DNA of 56,758 bases from Bacteroidales bacterium (GCA_022768325.1 JALEMI010000090.1:1-56758); one strand, 5' to 3'; positions 18,442 to 28,142 are shown, numbered from the stretch's first letter. Notes: generated by a model from the letters alone, not told the origin. Program-made: numbers and translations.

Positions 18442-19668
18442 TTGACCCATAAGTTTCTTCCGCTCAGCATCGCTCGGCGATACCTTTTCGCCCATAAGAG
18501 CCAAAACGCCATCAACATCATTTCCGCCATCTCGGCTCTCGGTGTCTTGGTGGCAACGGCTGCCATTGTCATCGTGTTGAGCGTCTTCAACGGGCTTAAC
18601 GGGCTGGTCTCCACTCTTTTCGGCACTTTCGATCCCGACCTCCGCGTCGAGGCCGCCCATGGCAAGGCTTTCGAGGCCGATTCGCTCCTCCGCGACGCCA
18701 TTGCTTCGTGCCAGGGTGTCGCTTGCTTTTCCGATGTGATTGAGGAGAATGCGCTTGTGCGCTATGGCAAACGCCAAGTGCCGGTGACGGTCATGGGGGT
18801 CGGCCCTACCTACAATTCCGTCACTAACATCGATTCCATTACTGTCGAAGGCTGTTTCGCTCCCGACAGGTGTCTCCTCGGCGATGCCCTCGCTGGCCAA
18901 CTCTCCGTCTCTTCCGTCTCTTTCAATCCCAATATCGTTCTCTATGCGCCAAAGCGTGTCGGGAAGATTAATATGTCCCGCCCCGAGACCTCTTTCGTCG
19001 AGCGTGTCGAGCGAGTAGGGGGCGTTTTTGCTGTCCAACAGGCTGAGTATGATGCCACGCGCATTCTCGCGCCCGTCGATTCCGTCCGTCTGCTTTTCGA
19101 CTATTCACAGCTCGACGTTACGAGTTTTGCCATTCGTGTCGATTCTGCTGCCTCGCCCAAGGATGTCGCTCGGGAGCTTCAGTCCGTCTTGCCCGACGGG
19201 CTTGTTGTGAAGGACAAGTGGCAGCAGCACGAGAGCTTTTTCAAGATGATGGAGGTCGAGAAGCTGATGGCTTTCGCCATTCTCCTTTTCATCGCCCTCA
19301 TAGCCGCGTTCAACATCATCGGTTCCATGTCCATGCTCATTTTTGAGAAGAAGGAGAGTATCTCCGTCCTCCGCTCCATCGGGGCCGACGAGTCTCTCGT
19401 CACGAAGGTGTTTCTCTACGAGGGATGGCTCCTGTCCGTCGGCGGTGCTGTCATAGGGCTGCTCCTCGGCGTGGCGCTCACTCTTGCCCAGCAGAGGTGG
19501 GGTGTCGTCGGCTTCGGTGGCGACGATGCCTATATCATCGATGCCTATCCCGTCGAGCTGTGGCTCTCCGATGTTGTCATTGTGTTCTTTGCCGTCGTAG
19601 CCCTTGCCGCTCTCGCCGCATGGTATCCCGTCAAGGTCATAGTCCGTAAATATTACCGTTCTGCGTGA
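18442..19668 (+). CDS. FtsX-like ABC transporter permease, LolC/LolE type
   Basis: This 408-residue permease has one N-terminal membrane helix (SAISALGVLVATAAIVIVLSVF), a large periplasmic domain (about residues 45-270) and three C-terminal helices in the FtsX/MacB_PCD arrangement. It fits the LolC/LolE group, which extracts lipoproteins from the inner membrane for transport to the outer membrane. The ATPase LolD is not adjacent. No ATG lies in frame near the start: the TTG at 18442 is the first plausible initiator, giving MTHKFLPLSIARRYLF, the usual family N-terminus. Confidence 0.82.
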   Translation: MTHKFLPLSIARRYLFAHKSQNAINIISAISALGVLVATAAIVIVLSVFNGLNGLVSTLFGTFDPDLRVEAAHGKAFEADSLLRDAIASCQGVACFSDVIEENALVRYGKRQVPVTVMGVGPTYNSVTNIDSITVEGCFAPDRCLLGDALAGQLSVSSVSFNPNIVLYAPKRVGKINMSRPETSFVERVERVGGVFAVQQAEYDATRILAPVDSVRLLFDYSQLDVTSFAIRVDSAASPKDVARELQSVLPDGLVVKDKWQQHESFFKMMEVEKLMAFAILLFIALIAAFNIIGSMSMLIFEKKESISVLRSIGADESLVTKVFLYEGWLLSVGGAVIGLLLGVALTLAQQRWGVVGFGGDDAYIIDAYPVELWLSDVVIVFFAVVALAALAAWYPVKVIVRKYYRSA

Positions 19669-19713
19669 AATTTTCAAACGAAAAGATTTTTATTCCACTG
19701 TTCGCAACTTCAT

Positions 19714-19747
19714 TTGCCTCGGAGCAGTATTTTTTTCGTTATTTTTG
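19714..19747 (+). promoter_or_regulatory. Candidate promoter of purH
   Basis: TATTTTTG (19740-19747) fully matches the Bacteroidota -7 box and lies 22 bases before the purH ATG. A TTG at 19714-19716 is 23 bases upstream, slightly longer than usual spacing. Confidence 0.55.
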
Positions 19748-19769
19748 CGCATAATAGATTATAAAGGCA

Positions 19770-21293
19770 ATGTCGAACTCGAAGAAAATCAAGTCTGCAC
19801 TTATCTCGGTCTTCCATAAGGATGGCCTCGACGAAATCGTCAAATCACTCGGAAATCTTGGTGTCAAAATATACTCCACAGGCGGAACGCAAAAGTTCGT
19901 CGAGAGCCTCGGTGTCCCCGTAACTGCTGTTGAGGATGTCACCGGCTACCCCAGCATCCTCGGCGGCCGTGTCAAGACTCTCCACCCGGGTGTCTTCGGC
20001 GGAATCCTCGCCAGAAGAGACAATGCGCAAGACCTTGAGCAACTTAAGCAGTTCAACATCAACGAGGTCGACCTCGTCATCGTCGATCTCTATCCTTTCG
20101 AAGACACTGTAGCCTCAGGCGCAGACAATCAGGCTATCATCGAGAAAATCGACATCGGCGGCATCTCCCTCATCCGCGCCGCCGCCAAGAACTACAAGGA
20201 TGTCGTCATCGTCGCATCCAAAGCACAATACGCCCAACTCGCCGACCTCCTCAAAACCAAGAACGGCGAGACCGACGAAGAGGACCGCTACGACCTCGCT
20301 CGTCAGGCCTTCGGGGTCTCCAGCCACTACGATTCCGCAATTTTCTCTTACTTCGACCGCGAGAAGAACGATGCCATCCGCGTAACGGCCGATGGCCAGA
20401 TGCACCTCCGCTACGGCGAGAACCCTCACCAAAAGGGCGCTTTCTATGGCGCTTTCGACAAGATGTTCGAGCAGCTCCACGGCAAGGAGATCTCCTACAA
20501 CAACCTCCTCGACATCGACGCCGCCGTCAGCCTCATCTCCGATTTCGACGACACGACAATTGCAATCCTCAAACACAATAACGCTTGCGGCGTAGCCGTC
20601 CGCCCAACGCTCCTCCAGGCTTGGAAGGACGCCCTCGCTGGCGACCCCGAGTCCGCTTTCGGCGGCATCGTCATCGCCAACCGCAATGTCGATAAGGCAA
20701 CGGCCGAGGAGATGAACAAGATTTTCTTCGAGGTCGTAATCGCGCCTTCCTACGATGCCGACGCCCTCGAGGTCCTCAAGCAAAAGAAAAACCGTATCAT
20801 CCTCATCCGCAAGGATTGCCCAATAGCCGAGAAGACCGTCCGCACCTGCCTCAACGGCTTCCTCGTCCAAGACCGCGACCTCGCGACAGAGTCCGCCGAC
20901 GCCCTCGAAAACAAGGGCGCTCGCGAGGCCACTAAGGAGGAAATAGCAGACCTCATCTTCGCCCAGAAGATCGTTAAGCACACCAAGAGCAACGCCATAG
21001 TCCTCGCCAAGAATCAGCAGCTGCTCGGCAGCGGCATGGGGCAGACAAGCCGCGTCAACGCGCTCAAACACGCCATCGAGAAGGCTCATCACTTCGGCCT
21101 CGACCTCAACGGCGCGGTCCTCGGCTCCGACGCTTTCTTCCCCTTCGGCGATTGCGTCGAGATTGCCCACAAGGAGGGCATCAACGCCGTAATCGAACCA
21201 GGCGGCTCAATCCGCGACAACGAGACCATCGATTTCTGCAAGGCCAACGGCATGGCTCTCGTTTTCTCCGGCGTACGACACTTTAAACACTAA
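19770..21293 (+). CDS. purH: Bifunctional AICAR formyltransferase / IMP cyclohydrolase
   Basis: PurH performs the last two steps of IMP synthesis. The N-terminal MGS-like cyclohydrolase domain contains IKSALISVFHKDGLDEIV, STGGTQKFVESLG and GGRVKTLHPGVFGGILARR. The C-terminal formyltransferase domain carries RYGENPHQKGAFYG, KHNNACGVA, and the ending DNETIDFCKANGMALVFSGVRHFKH. The catalytic Lys-His of the KHNNACG motif is present. Length 507 is normal. It has its own promoter and is followed by mreB after 41 bases. Confidence 0.96.
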   Translation: MSNSKKIKSALISVFHKDGLDEIVKSLGNLGVKIYSTGGTQKFVESLGVPVTAVEDVTGYPSILGGRVKTLHPGVFGGILARRDNAQDLEQLKQFNINEVDLVIVDLYPFEDTVASGADNQAIIEKIDIGGISLIRAAAKNYKDVVIVASKAQYAQLADLLKTKNGETDEEDRYDLARQAFGVSSHYDSAIFSYFDREKNDAIRVTADGQMHLRYGENPHQKGAFYGAFDKMFEQLHGKEISYNNLLDIDAAVSLISDFDDTTIAILKHNNACGVAVRPTLLQAWKDALAGDPESAFGGIVIANRNVDKATAEEMNKIFFEVVIAPSYDADALEVLKQKKNRIILIRKDCPIAEKTVRTCLNGFLVQDRDLATESADALENKGAREATKEEIADLIFAQKIVKHTKSNAIVLAKNQQLLGSGMGQTSRVNALKHAIEKAHHFGLDLNGAVLGSDAFFPFGDCVEIAHKEGINAVIEPGGSIRDNETIDFCKANGMALVFSGVRHFKH

Positions 21294-21334
21294 GCCTCCC
21301 GACAAGGCTCTTTCTCAATACAGCATAAGGAATC

Positions 21335-22357
21335 ATGGGACTCTTCTCATTCCTCACTCAGGAATTGGCGATGGACCTTGGCACAGCCAACACCATCATC
21401 ATCCACGACGATAAAATCGTCGTCGACGAGCCGTCCATCGTCTCGCTCGACAAGCACACCGACCGTACCATGGCCATCGGTCAAAAGGCTCGGCAAATGC
21501 ACGGCAAGACCCACGAGAACATCTACACCATCCGCCCTCTGCGCGACGGCGTCATAGCCGACTTCAACGCAGCCGAGAAGATGATTCGTGGCATGATTAA
21601 GCTCTTGCCCCAGCCCCGCTTCTTCACCCCGTCGCTCACCATGGTTATCTGCGTTCCCTCGGGCTCCACTGAGGTCGAGCTCCGCGCTGTCCGCGACTCT
21701 GCGGAACACGCTGGCGGTCGTGAGATTTACCTCATCTACGAGCCTATGGCCGCTGCGCTCGGCATCGGTATCGATGTCGAGGCCCCACAGGGCAACATGA
21801 TTGTCGACATCGGCGGCGGCACCACCGAAATCGCCGTCATCTCGCTCGGTGGCATCGTCACTAACAAGAGCATCCGTATCGCCGGAGACGACCTCACTCT
21901 CGACATCCAAGAGCACATGAGGCGTCAGCACAATATCAAGGTCGGCGAAATCATGGCCGAGCGAATCAAAATTGGCGTCGGCTCAGCTCTCGCCGAGTTG
22001 GAGACTCCTCCCGACGATTTCATCGTCCAGGGCCCAAGCATCTCGACAGCCCTCCCGCTCGAAGTCCCCGTCTCTTACCAGGAGATTGCACACGCCCTCG
22101 AGCGCAGTGTTGCCAAAATCGAGGCCGCTGTCATGTCCGCCCTCGAGCAGACGCCTCCAGAGCTCTACGCCGACATCGTCAACAACGGTATCTACCTCAC
22201 CGGCGGCGGCGCTCTCCTCCGTGGTCTCGACAAACGACTGACCGACAAGATTCACATCCCCTTCCATATCGCCGAGAACCCGCTCCACAGCGTCGCAATC
22301 GGAACCGGTATCGCACTCAAGAACCGCAACCGCGGTCTCCCTTACCTGCTCCGATAA
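21335..22357 (+). CDS. mreB: Rod shape-determining protein MreB
   Basis: MreB is a bacterial actin that forms membrane-bound filaments directing lateral wall synthesis. It has the N-terminal phosphate loop AMDLGTANTIII, the adenosine-binding VDIGGGTTEIAV and YLTGGGALLRGLD, and the usual length of 340 residues. The short amphipathic N-terminus MGLFSFLTQ is typical of membrane binding. It heads the mreBCD-mrdA-rodA cluster, although a structured 174-base gap separates it from mreC. Confidence 0.97.
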   Translation: MGLFSFLTQELAMDLGTANTIIIHDDKIVVDEPSIVSLDKHTDRTMAIGQKARQMHGKTHENIYTIRPLRDGVIADFNAAEKMIRGMIKLLPQPRFFTPSLTMVICVPSGSTEVELRAVRDSAEHAGGREIYLIYEPMAAALGIGIDVEAPQGNMIVDIGGGTTEIAVISLGGIVTNKSIRIAGDDLTLDIQEHMRRQHNIKVGEIMAERIKIGVGSALAELETPPDDFIVQGPSISTALPLEVPVSYQEIAHALERSVAKIEAAVMSALEQTPPELYADIVNNGIYLTGGGALLRGLDKRLTDKIHIPFHIAENPLHSVAIGTGIALKNRNRGLPYLLR

Positions 22358-22396
22358 CCCCCCACGGTGACAGGTCTTAGAGAATAAAAGACAAGC

Positions 22397-22478
22397 CTTT
22401 AGCCCCGCCCCGAATCGCCGCCCCGACACGGATTCATTTCCCAACAATCGAGGCCGCGTCCCGGTGGCGGGGCTTAAG
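22397..22478 (+). other. Long inverted repeat between mreB and mreC
   Basis: CTTTAGCCCCGCC (22397-22409) pairs with GGCGGGGCTTAAG (22466-22478) over 12 of 13 positions, enclosing a 56-base GC-rich loop with further short complementary runs. It fills most of the 174-base gap. It is too open for an ordinary intrinsic terminator and lacks a T-tract, so it may be a structured mreC leader, an attenuator or a small RNA. Confidence 0.4.
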
Positions 22479-22531
22479 AATGATTTTCAGACCCAGGCTC
22501 TCCCCCTCGCCAACACTCCAACAATCTGCCG

Positions 22532-23374
22532 ATGAACAACTTCATCCAATTCCTCCGACGGCACACCACGACGATTATTTTCATCATCCTCGAAGCACTC
22601 GCGTTCACGCTTGTCCTGACAGGAAACGATTATCATAGGGCTGCCTATCTCTCTTCGGCAAATGCCGTGTCCGGCTCGTTCAATAACATGACAAGCTCTG
22701 TGAGCCGCTACTTCCGCTTAGCCGATGCCAACGAGGCCCTCGCGGCTCAAAACATCGCCCTTCAGCAAGAGGTGGCCGCGCTCCGCGCACAGCTTGTCGC
22801 CGTCCCCGATTCCGTCTGGTCCGATATTTCTCTTGAGTCGCAACAGGCCAGCCTGATTTACCACCCCGCCAAGGTCATCGGCTCTTCCACACATCGGAGC
22901 CGCAATATGCTCACCATCGACCGCGGTGCCGCCAATGGCGTGAAGCAGGATATGGCCGTAATCAATCCACTCGGTGTCGTTGGTCTCGTCTCCGCTGTCA
23001 GTCAGCATTTCGCGCTTGTCTTGCCCATCATCAACACATCGTCGCGCCTCTCTGTCAAGATTAAGGGGCAAAACTACCGTGGTCAGCTGCTCTGGGACGG
23101 TATGTCTCCCACGAGGGCGCAAGTCTCCGACATCCCCGAACACGCCATGGTCGACATCGGGGACTCTGTTGTCACGAGTGGCGCGTCGGCGTTCTTCCCC
23201 GAGGGACTGCTCGTCGGCACCATTAGCGCCATTGAGCCAGACCGAAACGGCGGTTTCTTCGACCTCGCTGTCGACCTCGCTGTCGACTACAATTCCGTCT
23301 ACGAAGTCTATCTGATTGAGGACCTCTCCGCCGCCGAGCGCAAAGAACTCGAAAAATCTGCTTCTGATGAATAA
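22532..23374 (+). CDS. mreC: Rod shape-determining protein MreC
   Basis: MreC is a bitopic inner-membrane protein whose periplasmic part scaffolds and activates the elongation complex, including PBP2. There is one N-terminal membrane helix (TTIIFIILEALAFTLVL), a coiled-coil (about residues 60-90, NEALAAQNIALQQEVAALRAQL) and the twin beta-barrel domain with ITIDRG-like MLTIDRGAANGVKQDMAV and VVTSGASAFFPEGLLVGTI. Length 280. The stop overlaps the mreD start. Confidence 0.93.
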   Translation: MNNFIQFLRRHTTTIIFIILEALAFTLVLTGNDYHRAAYLSSANAVSGSFNNMTSSVSRYFRLADANEALAAQNIALQQEVAALRAQLVAVPDSVWSDISLESQQASLIYHPAKVIGSSTHRSRNMLTIDRGAANGVKQDMAVINPLGVVGLVSAVSQHFALVLPIINTSSRLSVKIKGQNYRGQLLWDGMSPTRAQVSDIPEHAMVDIGDSVVTSGASAFFPEGLLVGTISAIEPDRNGGFFDLAVDLAVDYNSVYEVYLIEDLSAAERKELEKSASDE

Positions 23375-23897
23375 CACTGCCAATCTCATACGCCTGGCCT
23401 TCGTCCTGTTCTTTGTCCTGCTTCTGCAGATTGTCGTCTTCGACAATCTCGATTTCCTCGGCCTCTGCAATCCGTTCATCTACATCCTTTTCATTCTCGT
23501 CGCGCCTTTCGGTTGCCCCACGTGGCTTCTTATGCTGATGGCGGGAGGCGCGGGCCTCATCATCGATGTCGCGTCAAATACCCCGGGTATGCACGCCGCG
23601 GCGTCAATTCTCATTGCCTATCTCCGTCCCGTCGTGCTTAGGCTCATCGCTTTCCGAAACACTACGTACAAGGAGGGTGATATGCCCGGCTCTCATGCTT
23701 ACGGCTCAATGTGGTTCGCGCGTTACACTCTCATCATTGTCGCCATCCACCATCTTGCGCTCTTCCTCATCGAGCAGTTCGATTCTTTCTACCTTCTGCC
23801 GACGCTCCTGAGGATTGTCCTCAGCATCGTGGCTTCGACGGTTCTGATTGTGCTTCTTGAGAATTTCTCGCCTGCCACGCGGGCTTCAGACGATTGA
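23367..23897 (+). CDS. mreD: Rod shape-determining protein MreD
   Basis: This small polytopic inner-membrane protein belongs to the elongation machinery. The frame is open from 23316, but the ATG at 23367 (MNNTANLIRLAFVLFF) overlaps the mreC stop by 8 bases (ATGAATAA), a common translational coupling arrangement, and gives a 176-residue protein with five or six hydrophobic helices. Sequence conservation in this family is low; the call rests on size, topology and position between mreC and mrdA. Confidence 0.85.
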   Translation: MNNTANLIRLAFVLFFVLLLQIVVFDNLDFLGLCNPFIYILFILVAPFGCPTWLLMLMAGGAGLIIDVASNTPGMHAAASILIAYLRPVVLRLIAFRNTTYKEGDMPGSHAYGSMWFARYTLIIVAIHHLALFLIEQFDSFYLLPTLLRIVLSIVASTVLIVLLENFSPATRASDD

Positions 23898-23924
23898 TAT
23901 TCACTATAATACGCCTTCCGTAAG

Positions 23925-25958
23925 ATGTTCGAGAACAGAAAGCTGATTGTCGGGGGTGTCATGGCCCTCTTCGGGCTTATCATAATCTGCAGGCTTCTCT
24001 ACGTTCAGGTCTTGACCGACCAGTATCGTGAGGCCGCCGATATGAATTCGCGCCGTAAGGTTGTCCAATACCCCTCGCGCGGTCTCATCTACGACCGCAA
24101 TGGCAAGCTTCTCGTCTCTAACCAACCCGTCTACGATGTCGTAATCGTACCCAAAGAGGTTGTCCCGTTCGATAGCATCGATTTCTGCGCGACGGTTGGC
24201 ATCGATATGCCTACGCTCCGCAAACTCTTTGCCGATGTCCGTCAGCAAATCCGCCGTCGCCGCGCCTCAATCCATAAGCCCGTTATTTTCTTAAGGCAAA
24301 TCTCCGACGAGACCTACGCCGCCCTCCAGGAGAAGCTCTACCGCCTAAAGGGCTTCTACGCCCAACGGCGTACCCTCAGGAAGTACGAGTACCCCGTGGC
24401 GGCCAATGTCCTCGGCTACGTCGGTGAGGTGAGCGACAAGTTCATCGAGAAGAACCCCTATTACGCCCCCGGCGACTACGTCGGCATCTCAGGCATCGAG
24501 AGCTCATTCGAGACCGACTTGCGAGGCACGAAGGGCGTGAATTACATCATGGTCGATGTCCTCGGCCGCACGAAAGGCGAGCTTTATGAGGGTCAGTACG
24601 ATACGGCGGCAATATCGGGCCGCGACCTCACTCTCTCGCTCGACATCGCCCTCCAGGAGTACGGCGAGAAGCTGATGAACGGCAAGACGGGCAGCATTGT
24701 CGCCATCCGTCCCCAGACGGGCGAGATTCTCGCCATGGTCTCTGCCCCCACCTACGACCCGAGCCTCCTCGTCGGACGCGAACGCTCTAAGAATTTCCCC
24801 GTCCTCTCGTCCGACCCCTATAAGCCGCTTTTCAATAGGGCCATCCAGGCATGGTATCCCCCCGGCTCGACGTTCAAGACTATCAATGCGCTAATTGCCC
24901 TCGACGAGGGTGTCATAACCCCCGCCACCCGATACCCCTGTTCACACGGCTATTCCATCGGCTCTTTCCACCTCGGATGCCACGGCCACGCTTCGCCCCT
25001 CGATCTCCGTCAGTCCATTCAGAACTCCTGCAACGCCTACTATTGCTACGCTTTCCGCGAGATTATCGATAGCAAGAAGTTCGGCAGCGTCAAGGTGGGT
25101 CTCGATTGCTGGAAGGACCACCTCGTGAAGTTCGGTCTCGGCTATAAGCTCGGTATCGATATTGCCAATGAGAACCGAGGCTTTGTCCCCAATTCCGCCT
25201 ATTACGATAAGGCCAAGGGCAAGAACTGGAACTCTCTCGGCGTAATATCGCTCTCCATCGGTCAGGGCGAGCTTCTTCTCACGCCAATTCAGATGGCCAA
25301 TGTGGCCGCCATCATTGCAAACAAAGGCTGGTTCATCACGCCCCACGTGGTGCACAAGATTTCCGGCGGAAAGATTGACAGCCTCTACACTGCCCGTCGC
25401 CAAACGGACATCGACACGTCGGCTTTCACCGTCGTCCAAGATGGTATGGAGGCCGCCGTATGGGGCACAGCCGGCTCTACCGCCCGCGTAGCCCAGGTCC
25501 CGGGCATCCGTATATGCGGCAAGACGGGCACCGCCCAAAACCCCCACGGCAAGGACCACTCAATCTTCATGGCCTTCGCCCCGCGCGAAGACCCGCAGAT
25601 AGCCATCTCCGTCTATGTCGAGAATGCCGGCTTCGGCGCGACATGGGCAGCCCCAATTGCGGCCCTCATGATCGAGAAGTTCGTAAACGGCTCTATCGCG
25701 CCCGAGCGCAAGTGGAAGGAGGACCGCGTCCTCAGCATGTGCACAATCCCCACTGCCTCAAAGCCCGAGGCCACCAAGAAGCCCGACACCTCAGCCAAGC
25801 CCATGACGCAGAAGCCAGCCTCCACGCCAACCCCTGCGCCCCAAACGCCCGATGCCGAGCCTACACCCGCGCCTCCCGCCCCGCTGCCCGAACCCTCCCC
25901 TGTTCCCGCCCCACTGCCCGAATCTCTAACCAAAGAAAACACGCAAGATGCTCAGTGA
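23925..25958 (+). CDS. mrdA: Penicillin-binding protein 2 (elongation transpeptidase)
   Basis: PBP2 is the monofunctional class B transpeptidase that works with RodA in cell elongation. It has one N-terminal membrane helix (about 8-28), the dimerisation/pedestal domain, and a transpeptidase domain with SxxK at Ser315 (GSTFKT), SxN at 368-370 (SCN) and KTGT at 533-536. The last 55 residues or so form a Pro/Thr/Ala/Lys-rich tail with no predicted fold, longer than I would expect for the family. Its stop overlaps the rodA start by 11 bases. Confidence 0.95.
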   Translation: MFENRKLIVGGVMALFGLIIICRLLYVQVLTDQYREAADMNSRRKVVQYPSRGLIYDRNGKLLVSNQPVYDVVIVPKEVVPFDSIDFCATVGIDMPTLRKLFADVRQQIRRRRASIHKPVIFLRQISDETYAALQEKLYRLKGFYAQRRTLRKYEYPVAANVLGYVGEVSDKFIEKNPYYAPGDYVGISGIESSFETDLRGTKGVNYIMVDVLGRTKGELYEGQYDTAAISGRDLTLSLDIALQEYGEKLMNGKTGSIVAIRPQTGEILAMVSAPTYDPSLLVGRERSKNFPVLSSDPYKPLFNRAIQAWYPPGSTFKTINALIALDEGVITPATRYPCSHGYSIGSFHLGCHGHASPLDLRQSIQNSCNAYYCYAFREIIDSKKFGSVKVGLDCWKDHLVKFGLGYKLGIDIANENRGFVPNSAYYDKAKGKNWNSLGVISLSIGQGELLLTPIQMANVAAIIANKGWFITPHVVHKISGGKIDSLYTARRQTDIDTSAFTVVQDGMEAAVWGTAGSTARVAQVPGIRICGKTGTAQNPHGKDHSIFMAFAPREDPQIAISVYVENAGFGATWAAPIAALMIEKFVNGSIAPERKWKEDRVLSMCTIPTASKPEATKKPDTSAKPMTQKPASTPTPAPQTPDAEPTPAPPAPLPEPSPVPAPLPESLTKENTQDAQ

Positions 25959-27393
25959 CAATAACTCCATGGCGTCCTACCGCAAGGGTATCGACTGGAT
26001 TACCCTTTTGCTCTACGTCTTGCTCGTCGCTTTCGGCTGGGCTAATCTCTACGCCGCCAACTACAACCCCGAGGCGGGGGCGCAGTTCTCTTTCGGCTCC
26101 GAGTATTTCAAGCAGCTCGTCTGGATTGCCATCTCCCTCATTTGCGGAGGGGTCATCATGTTGTCGGATAGTAAGGTCTTCGTCGTCGCCGCATGGCCTG
26201 TCTACGTCTTTTCGCTCTTGCTGCTGACGGTGGTTCTCTTCGCGGGTAAGGAGGTCTATGGCGCAAAGTCGTGGCTCATGATTGGCCCCGTGGCGTTCCA
26301 GCCCGCCGAGTTCACCAAGATTGGCACAGCCCTCGTCCTCGCCCGCATCATGAGCCGCTACGGCTTCTCTTTCACGTTCAAGAGCTACGTAAGGCTTTTC
26401 GCCGTCATCTTAATTCCCGTTGCCTACATTCTTCTCCAGAATGATACGGGTTCCGCGCTTGTCTATTTCGTCTTCCTCCTCGCCATGTTCCGCGAGGGCA
26501 TGACGCCCCATATTCTTATCATCGGCTCGCTGTGCGTGGGCGTGGCCATTGCCGCGCTCCTTCTCGATGCGCCGCCCGTCCTCATTGCGGTGTCGCTCGC
26601 TGGTTTCGTGGCCATGCACATGCTCATGGCGCGTCAGCAGTTCACGTGGGGTGCGCCTCTCGCCCTCGGCATTGGTGTCTTTGTGGGGGCTGCCCTCTGG
26701 GCTGTCATGACGTTCATTCTCGACAAGCCTCTCCTCGAAGATTATATCATTCTCGCCGCCATGGGCGCATCTTCGCTCACGGCTCTTGTCCTGAAGGTTG
26801 TCCATAGGCTCCACGGCCTCGTATGGCTCTTGGCCTACGTGTGGATTGCCCTCGCCATGGCTTTCGGCACGAGCTACGCCTTCGACAATATCCTTGGCGA
26901 CCACCAGCGGACGCGTATCAATGTACTCTTCGGAATTGAGGACGACCCCCTCGGCGCGGGATATAATGTCAATCAGAGCCTCATCGCCATAGGTTCCGGT
27001 GGCTTGGTGGGCAAGGGTTATCTCGGCGGTACGCAGACAAAGCTCGATTTCGTGCCAAAACAAACGACCGACTTCATCTTCTGCACGGTTGGCGAGGAGT
27101 GGGGTTTCATCGGCAGTGCCGTGCTCATCATTGTCTATGTGATCTTCTTCCTCCGCATTCTCTCCCTTGCCGAGAAGCAGCACTCCGTCTTTAGCCGCGT
27201 CTTTGGCTATTGCGTGGCGGGCGTCTTCTTTTTCCACTTCACCATCAATGTCTGCATGACCATTGGCCTCATGCCCGTAATCGGTATTCCGCTCCCCTTC
27301 TTCTCCTACGGCGGCTCATCGTTATGGGGTTTCTCCATGATGCTCTTCATATTCCTTAAGTTGGACACCGACCGAAATTTCCTAATCCGATGA
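25948..27393 (+). CDS. rodA: Rod shape-determining protein RodA (SEDS glycosyltransferase)
   Basis: RodA is a SEDS-family peptidoglycan polymerase that acts with PBP2. The protein has 481 residues and about ten to twelve membrane helices. It is longer than typical RodA because of an extra hydrophobic region around residues 185-300, as in many Bacteroidota members. Family motifs include GAKSWLMIGPVAFQPAEFTKI, here the conserved W and Q-P-x-E-x-x-K, and the C-terminal GIPLPFFSYGGSS. The start overlaps mrdA and the stop overlaps the next gene (ATGA). Confidence 0.94.
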   Translation: MLSDNNSMASYRKGIDWITLLLYVLLVAFGWANLYAANYNPEAGAQFSFGSEYFKQLVWIAISLICGGVIMLSDSKVFVVAAWPVYVFSLLLLTVVLFAGKEVYGAKSWLMIGPVAFQPAEFTKIGTALVLARIMSRYGFSFTFKSYVRLFAVILIPVAYILLQNDTGSALVYFVFLLAMFREGMTPHILIIGSLCVGVAIAALLLDAPPVLIAVSLAGFVAMHMLMARQQFTWGAPLALGIGVFVGAALWAVMTFILDKPLLEDYIILAAMGASSLTALVLKVVHRLHGLVWLLAYVWIALAMAFGTSYAFDNILGDHQRTRINVLFGIEDDPLGAGYNVNQSLIAIGSGGLVGKGYLGGTQTKLDFVPKQTTDFIFCTVGEEWGFIGSAVLIIVYVIFFLRILSLAEKQHSVFSRVFGYCVAGVFFFHFTINVCMTIGLMPVIGIPLPFFSYGGSSLWGFSMMLFIFLKLDTDRNFLIR

Positions 27394-27971
27394 AACAGAT
27401 TCTCGCCTACTTTTTCCAGGGGCTTCTCTATACCGTCCCTGTCGCCGCGACGGCCTACGTCGTGATAAAGCTCGTTTCAATCGCCGATTCGCTCTTTGTC
27501 GATGTCCCCATTGTCCGCGACATCCCTGGCCTCGGTCTCGTCCTCGTTCTTGCGCTCATAACGCTCGCGGGGTGGGGTGGCTCTCGGTTCATCTCCCCTC
27601 GCGCCGTGTCGTTCTTCGAGACGGCACTATCTAAGATTCCGTTCCTTAAGCTGATTTACACTTCGGTGCGCGACCTCATGAAGGCCTTTGTGGGCGAGAA
27701 GCGCAAGTTCGACAGCCCCGTCCTTGTCCAAATGGACCGCGATGGGCTCAACAATAGGCTCGGCTTCGTGACGCAGTCCGACCTCAAGACGCTGGGTCTC
27801 AACGAGATGGTTGCCGTCTATTGCCCATACCCATACAGCGTCATGGGCGACCTCATCATCGTCCCGTCCGATAAGGTCCGCCCCCTCAACGGTGTCAATT
27901 CCGTGGATCTCATGAAGTTCGTTGTCTCAGGCGGCGTCGCGGCGTCCGAAGATAAGGGCGAGAAAAAATAG
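27390..27971 (+). CDS. DUF502 family membrane protein
   Basis: This 193-residue protein has two N-terminal hydrophobic helices and a C-terminal soluble domain with IPFLKLIYTSVRDLMKAF and the segment YCPYPYSVMGDLIIVPSDKV, the pattern of DUF502. The family is widespread and its role in bacteria is not settled. Its ATG overlaps the rodA stop by 4 bases, so it is translated with the elongation cluster, but this does not prove a role in cell shape. Confidence 0.8.
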   Translation: MKQILAYFFQGLLYTVPVAATAYVVIKLVSIADSLFVDVPIVRDIPGLGLVLVLALITLAGWGGSRFISPRAVSFFETALSKIPFLKLIYTSVRDLMKAFVGEKRKFDSPVLVQMDRDGLNNRLGFVTQSDLKTLGLNEMVAVYCPYPYSVMGDLIIVPSDKVRPLNGVNSVDLMKFVVSGGVAASEDKGEKK

Positions 27972-28000
27972 ACATTCGGTTGAAAAAATCATCACAGCTA

Positions 28001-28031
28001 TTGCAAAATCAAAGACGAAGTTATACTTTTG
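28001..28031 (+). promoter_or_regulatory. Promoter of tRNA-Ala
   Basis: TTG (28001-28003), 20-base spacer, TACTTTTG (28024-28031): a full match to the Bacteroidota housekeeping promoter, 37 bases before the tRNA. Confidence 0.75.
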
Positions 28032-28068
28032 CATCGTCAAAGAAAGACATAACAACATTTGACTTATT

Positions 28069-28142
28069 GGGGGTATAGCTCAGTTGGCTAGAGCGTTTGA
28101 ATGGCATTCAAAAGGTCGCGGGTTCGACTCCCGCTATCTCCA
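28069..28142 (+). tRNA. tRNA-Ala (anticodon GGC)
   Basis: A 74-base cloverleaf: acceptor GGGGGTA with TATCTCC (two G-U pairs), D arm GCTC/GAGC, anticodon stem TTTGA/TCAAA with loop ATGGCAT giving anticodon GGC, T arm GCGGG-TTCGACT-CCCGC and discriminator A. CCA is not encoded. It reads GCC codons, abundant in this window. Confidence 0.95.
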
